A DNA stretch of 64,000 nucleotides, from positions 40,336-104,335 of the forward strand of contig JAQUPQ010000003.1 of the NCBI GenBank assembly GCA_028716525.1. Direction: 5' to 3'. Below, piece after piece: positions 62,167 through 64,000 of this stretch; the first letter of the stretch is position 1; each line of letters starts with the position of its first letter. Position numbers and translations under genes: made by a program. The stretch comes from Terriglobia bacterium (GTDB taxonomy: Bacteria; Acidobacteriota; Terriglobia; JAIQFV01). Below the pieces are notes generated by a model. That model worked only from the letters and a program-made list of their open reading frames with translations, ran no database searches and was not told the DNA's origin.

Positions 62167-62394
62167 AAAATTCCACGATCGCCCGTGGAGGATCGTAGCT
62201 CCCAAACCTCGGCGCAACCTCCGCGCGCTTTGCGCCTCAGCGGTGAACAGGAACCCGTCATACCGTTTAGCCCGCAACCTGAAAACCATCGCCCGGGGCG
62301 CACCTTTATGAGAAGATATAATGGCTTTATTTCAGGGCAGCCTCATTTTCATGCCCGGGATTGAATTCATACCTTCTTAACGAGGAGCGTTGTT

Positions 62395-63924
62395 ATGTTG
62401 CCTTCATTTCAAACCAGCATTTTAGAACTCATCACTCAAACCTCCACCCATCTTCCAGCCGACGTGCGGGAGGCCGTCGCCCATGCTATGGAAGCAGAAA
62501 CCGCCGGGACGCAGTCGGCCCAGGCGCTGGGGGTTATCGCCAACAACATTGACATGGCCGACCAGTGCGAGGGCCCCATCTGTCAGGATACCGGCTGGCC
62601 GACCTTCGAAATTCGCACGCCCATTGGGACGAATCAAATCACGATGAAGAAGGAGATCGCGGAAGCCCTGGCCGAAGCGACCCGCCGCGGCAAGCTGCGC
62701 CCCAATTCGGTCGACTCCATCACCGGCAAGAATTCCGGCAATAATTTGGGCCCGGGGACACCGACCCTCCACTTCGAGCAGTGGGAAAACAACGACGAGA
62801 TTGAAGTGCGGCTGTTGCTCAAGGGAGGCGGCTGCGAAAATAAAAATATTCAATACTCCGTTCCCTGCGAGCTTCCACACCTGGGCCGCACTGACCGCAC
62901 ATTGGAAGGAGTTCGGAAGTGCCTCCTCCACGCCGTGTGGCAAGCTCAAGGGCAAGGATGCAGTGCCGGCGCCATCGGCGTCTGCATCGGCGGCGACCGA
63001 ACTCAAAGCTATAATATCGCCAAGCAGCAGTTGTTCCGGACGTTGGACGACGTCAATCCCGTCCCCGAACTCGCCCAGCTCGAAGACTACATCCTGAAAA
63101 GCGCCAACCTGCTGGGTATCGGGACCATGGGCTTCGGCGGCCAATCCACTTTAATCGGCTGCAAGATCGCTGCTGTGAATCGTCTCCCGGCGTGCTTCTT
63201 CGTCACCGTGGCGTACGATTGCTGGGCGTTCCGCCGGCTGGGGGTGGTGCTCGACGCCAAAACCGGAGCGATCAAGCGGTGGTTGTATCGCGATCCGGCA
63301 AAACCGGCCCGCCGAATGGCGACCTCCGAAGGACTTCCTCGCACCGGCAAGGAAATACGTCTCAAAGCACCTCTTTCGGAAGAGAAAATCCGCTCGCTCG
63401 AGGTGGGCGACGTGGTGCTGATTGACGGCGAAATGTTTACGGGCCGCGATGCCGTACATTCTTATTTAATGAAGCATGAGCCGCCCGCCAGCTTGCAGGG
63501 CCAGATTCTGTACCATTGCGGGCCGGTGATGCTGAAAGACAACGGCACCTGGAAAATGACTGCGGCCGGACCCACCACATCGATTCGCGAAGAGCCCTAT
63601 CAAGCCGAAATCATCAAACGCTACGGAATTCGGGGGGTCATCGGCAAGGGCGGAATGGGGGCCAGGACGTTGGCGGGAATGAAAGAATTCGGAGCCGTGT
63701 ATCTGAATGCCATCGGTGGAGCGGCTCAATATTACGCCCGCTGCGTGGATGAGGTGATGGATGTTCAACTGCTGGATTTCGGCATTCCCGAGGCCATGTG
63801 GCACATACGCGTTCACGATTTTCCCGCCATCGTCACCATGGATGCCCAAGGCAACTCACTCCATGCCGACGTCGAAAAAGCTTCTGCGGCCATCCTGGGG
63901 AAACTGGCCGAACCGGTTTTTTGA
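62395..63924 (+). CDS. Class I fumarate hydratase
   Basis: 509 aa, the fused single-chain form. CEGPICQDTGWPTFEI near 58-73 gives the first Cys ligand (Cys63) of the [4Fe-4S] cluster. GGGCENKNIQYSVP and GQGCSAGAIG carry the other two candidates. The C-terminal (beta) half contains HCGPVMLKDNGTWKMTAAGPTTS and GKGGMGARTL. It interconverts fumarate and malate in the TCA cycle. ACGAGGAGCG precedes ATG 62395. Related tartrate dehydratases share this fold, but the complete fused form favours fumarase. Confidence 0.95.
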   Translation: MLPSFQTSILELITQTSTHLPADVREAVAHAMEAETAGTQSAQALGVIANNIDMADQCEGPICQDTGWPTFEIRTPIGTNQITMKKEIAEALAEATRRGKLRPNSVDSITGKNSGNNLGPGTPTLHFEQWENNDEIEVRLLLKGGGCENKNIQYSVPCELPHLGRTDRTLEGVRKCLLHAVWQAQGQGCSAGAIGVCIGGDRTQSYNIAKQQLFRTLDDVNPVPELAQLEDYILKSANLLGIGTMGFGGQSTLIGCKIAAVNRLPACFFVTVAYDCWAFRRLGVVLDAKTGAIKRWLYRDPAKPARRMATSEGLPRTGKEIRLKAPLSEEKIRSLEVGDVVLIDGEMFTGRDAVHSYLMKHEPPASLQGQILYHCGPVMLKDNGTWKMTAAGPTTSIREEPYQAEIIKRYGIRGVIGKGGMGARTLAGMKEFGAVYLNAIGGAAQYYARCVDEVMDVQLLDFGIPEAMWHIRVHDFPAIVTMDAQGNSLHADVEKASAAILGKLAEPVF

Positions 63925-63964
63925 TGACCGAGCCTCTTTTTGAAACCGCGCTCTTCGAGCCAAC

Positions 63965-64000
63965 GGTAGTGACTCATTTTGAATGGGGTGGCGCACACAT
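63965..64000. repeat. Start of a MITE-like repeat running off the window
   Basis: The last 36 bases, beginning GGTAGTGACTCATTTTGAAT, are the exact reverse complement of 29155-29190. The rest of the element should lie beyond the window. Confidence 0.95.

Larger units (their letters stand above)
61561..62394. other. Region between first cassette and fumarase gene
   Basis: 834 bases with no intact gene. It holds the likely first recombination point (61610-61616), the integrase fragment (61815-61964), a GCCCCGATGAATCGGGGC hairpin at 61974-61991 exactly where integrase homology stops, a triple-hairpin repeat (62071-62166) and a CGCAGAG-type remnant near 62215-62250. On the minus strand TTGACA overlaps the integrase stop codon; a cassette promoter there is possible but its -10 is weak. 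Confidence 0.7.

Noticed and set aside
1..64000. tRNA or rRNA genes
   Set aside because: I looked for tRNA-like TTCGANNC arms with CCA ends and for conserved rRNA blocks and recognised none; a tRNAscan run would be decisive.

Overview
The window looks like chromosomal DNA of an uncultured Acidobacteriota bacterium. The pointers are an ADOP-type duplicated orphan permease (14022-16460), a Ser/Thr kinase fused to TPR repeats (24523-27186), a TonB receptor with an N-terminal carboxypeptidase-regulatory-like domain, many long secreted proteins and moderately high GC. This is inference; no rRNA or tRNA gene is visible.

Layout. 1-4.9 kb: the 5' part of a cellulose-synthase-like glycosyltransferase, a secreted FecR/DUF6600-like protein and a DinB/YfiT enzyme. 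5.0-13.6 kb: a vitamin B12 uptake regulon on the minus strand. One cobalamin riboswitch, with an intrinsic terminator behind it, precedes btuF-btuC-btuD-DUF71. A second precedes a btuB-like receptor, followed by a 53-aa protein and a BtuF paralogue without a signal peptide. 14-16.5 kb: ADOP permease. 16.7-23.6 kb: MFS transporter, ChrB-domain protein, double DUF1259 protein, a two-subunit molybdenum hydroxylase (isoquinoline-1-oxidoreductase type) and a YVTN beta-propeller. 24-37 kb: kinase, MacB-type permease, PAP2 phosphatase with an MGDG-synthase-like glycosyltransferase, alpha/beta hydrolase and a large secreted metalloprotease. 37-42 kb: dnaK-hsp20-dnaJ plus a DnaC-like ATPase. 42.2-45.7 kb: cyaY, ispG and an M28 peptidase. 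45.7-46.4 kb: an IS200-like element whose transposase has a nonsense codon. 46.9-49.9 kb: korDABC, a 2-oxoacid:ferredoxin oxidoreductase. 50.4-52.3 kb: a CDGSH protein and an M20 dipeptidase. 62.4-63.9 kb: class I fumarase.

The standout is 53.4-62.0 kb, a decayed integron. Ten attC sites separate small genes that are nearly all on the minus strand. For most cassettes the R'' core is the exact or one-base-off complement of the core at the cassette's other border, as cassette integration predicts. At 61815-61964 lies the C-terminal remnant of an integron integrase (catalytic Tyr and the [12 protein letters not shown] tail), on the same strand as the cassettes and upstream of them. Cargo includes a RelE/RHH toxin-antitoxin pair, a DHFR-family reductase, a two-gene cassette joining a beta-flower-like protein to a HEPN ribonuclease-like protein, a stand-alone class III nucleotidyl cyclase-like protein, and several membrane or secreted unknowns. 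Closely related copies of a hairpin repeat lie on both sides of this island in direct orientation.

Gene-free stretches are rich in structured repeats: heptanucleotide arrays (some facing each other, some ending on a stop codon, one encoding a signal peptide), MITE-like inverted repeats including an exact 36-bp repeat shared by 29.2 kb and the window end, and REP-like hairpin modules.
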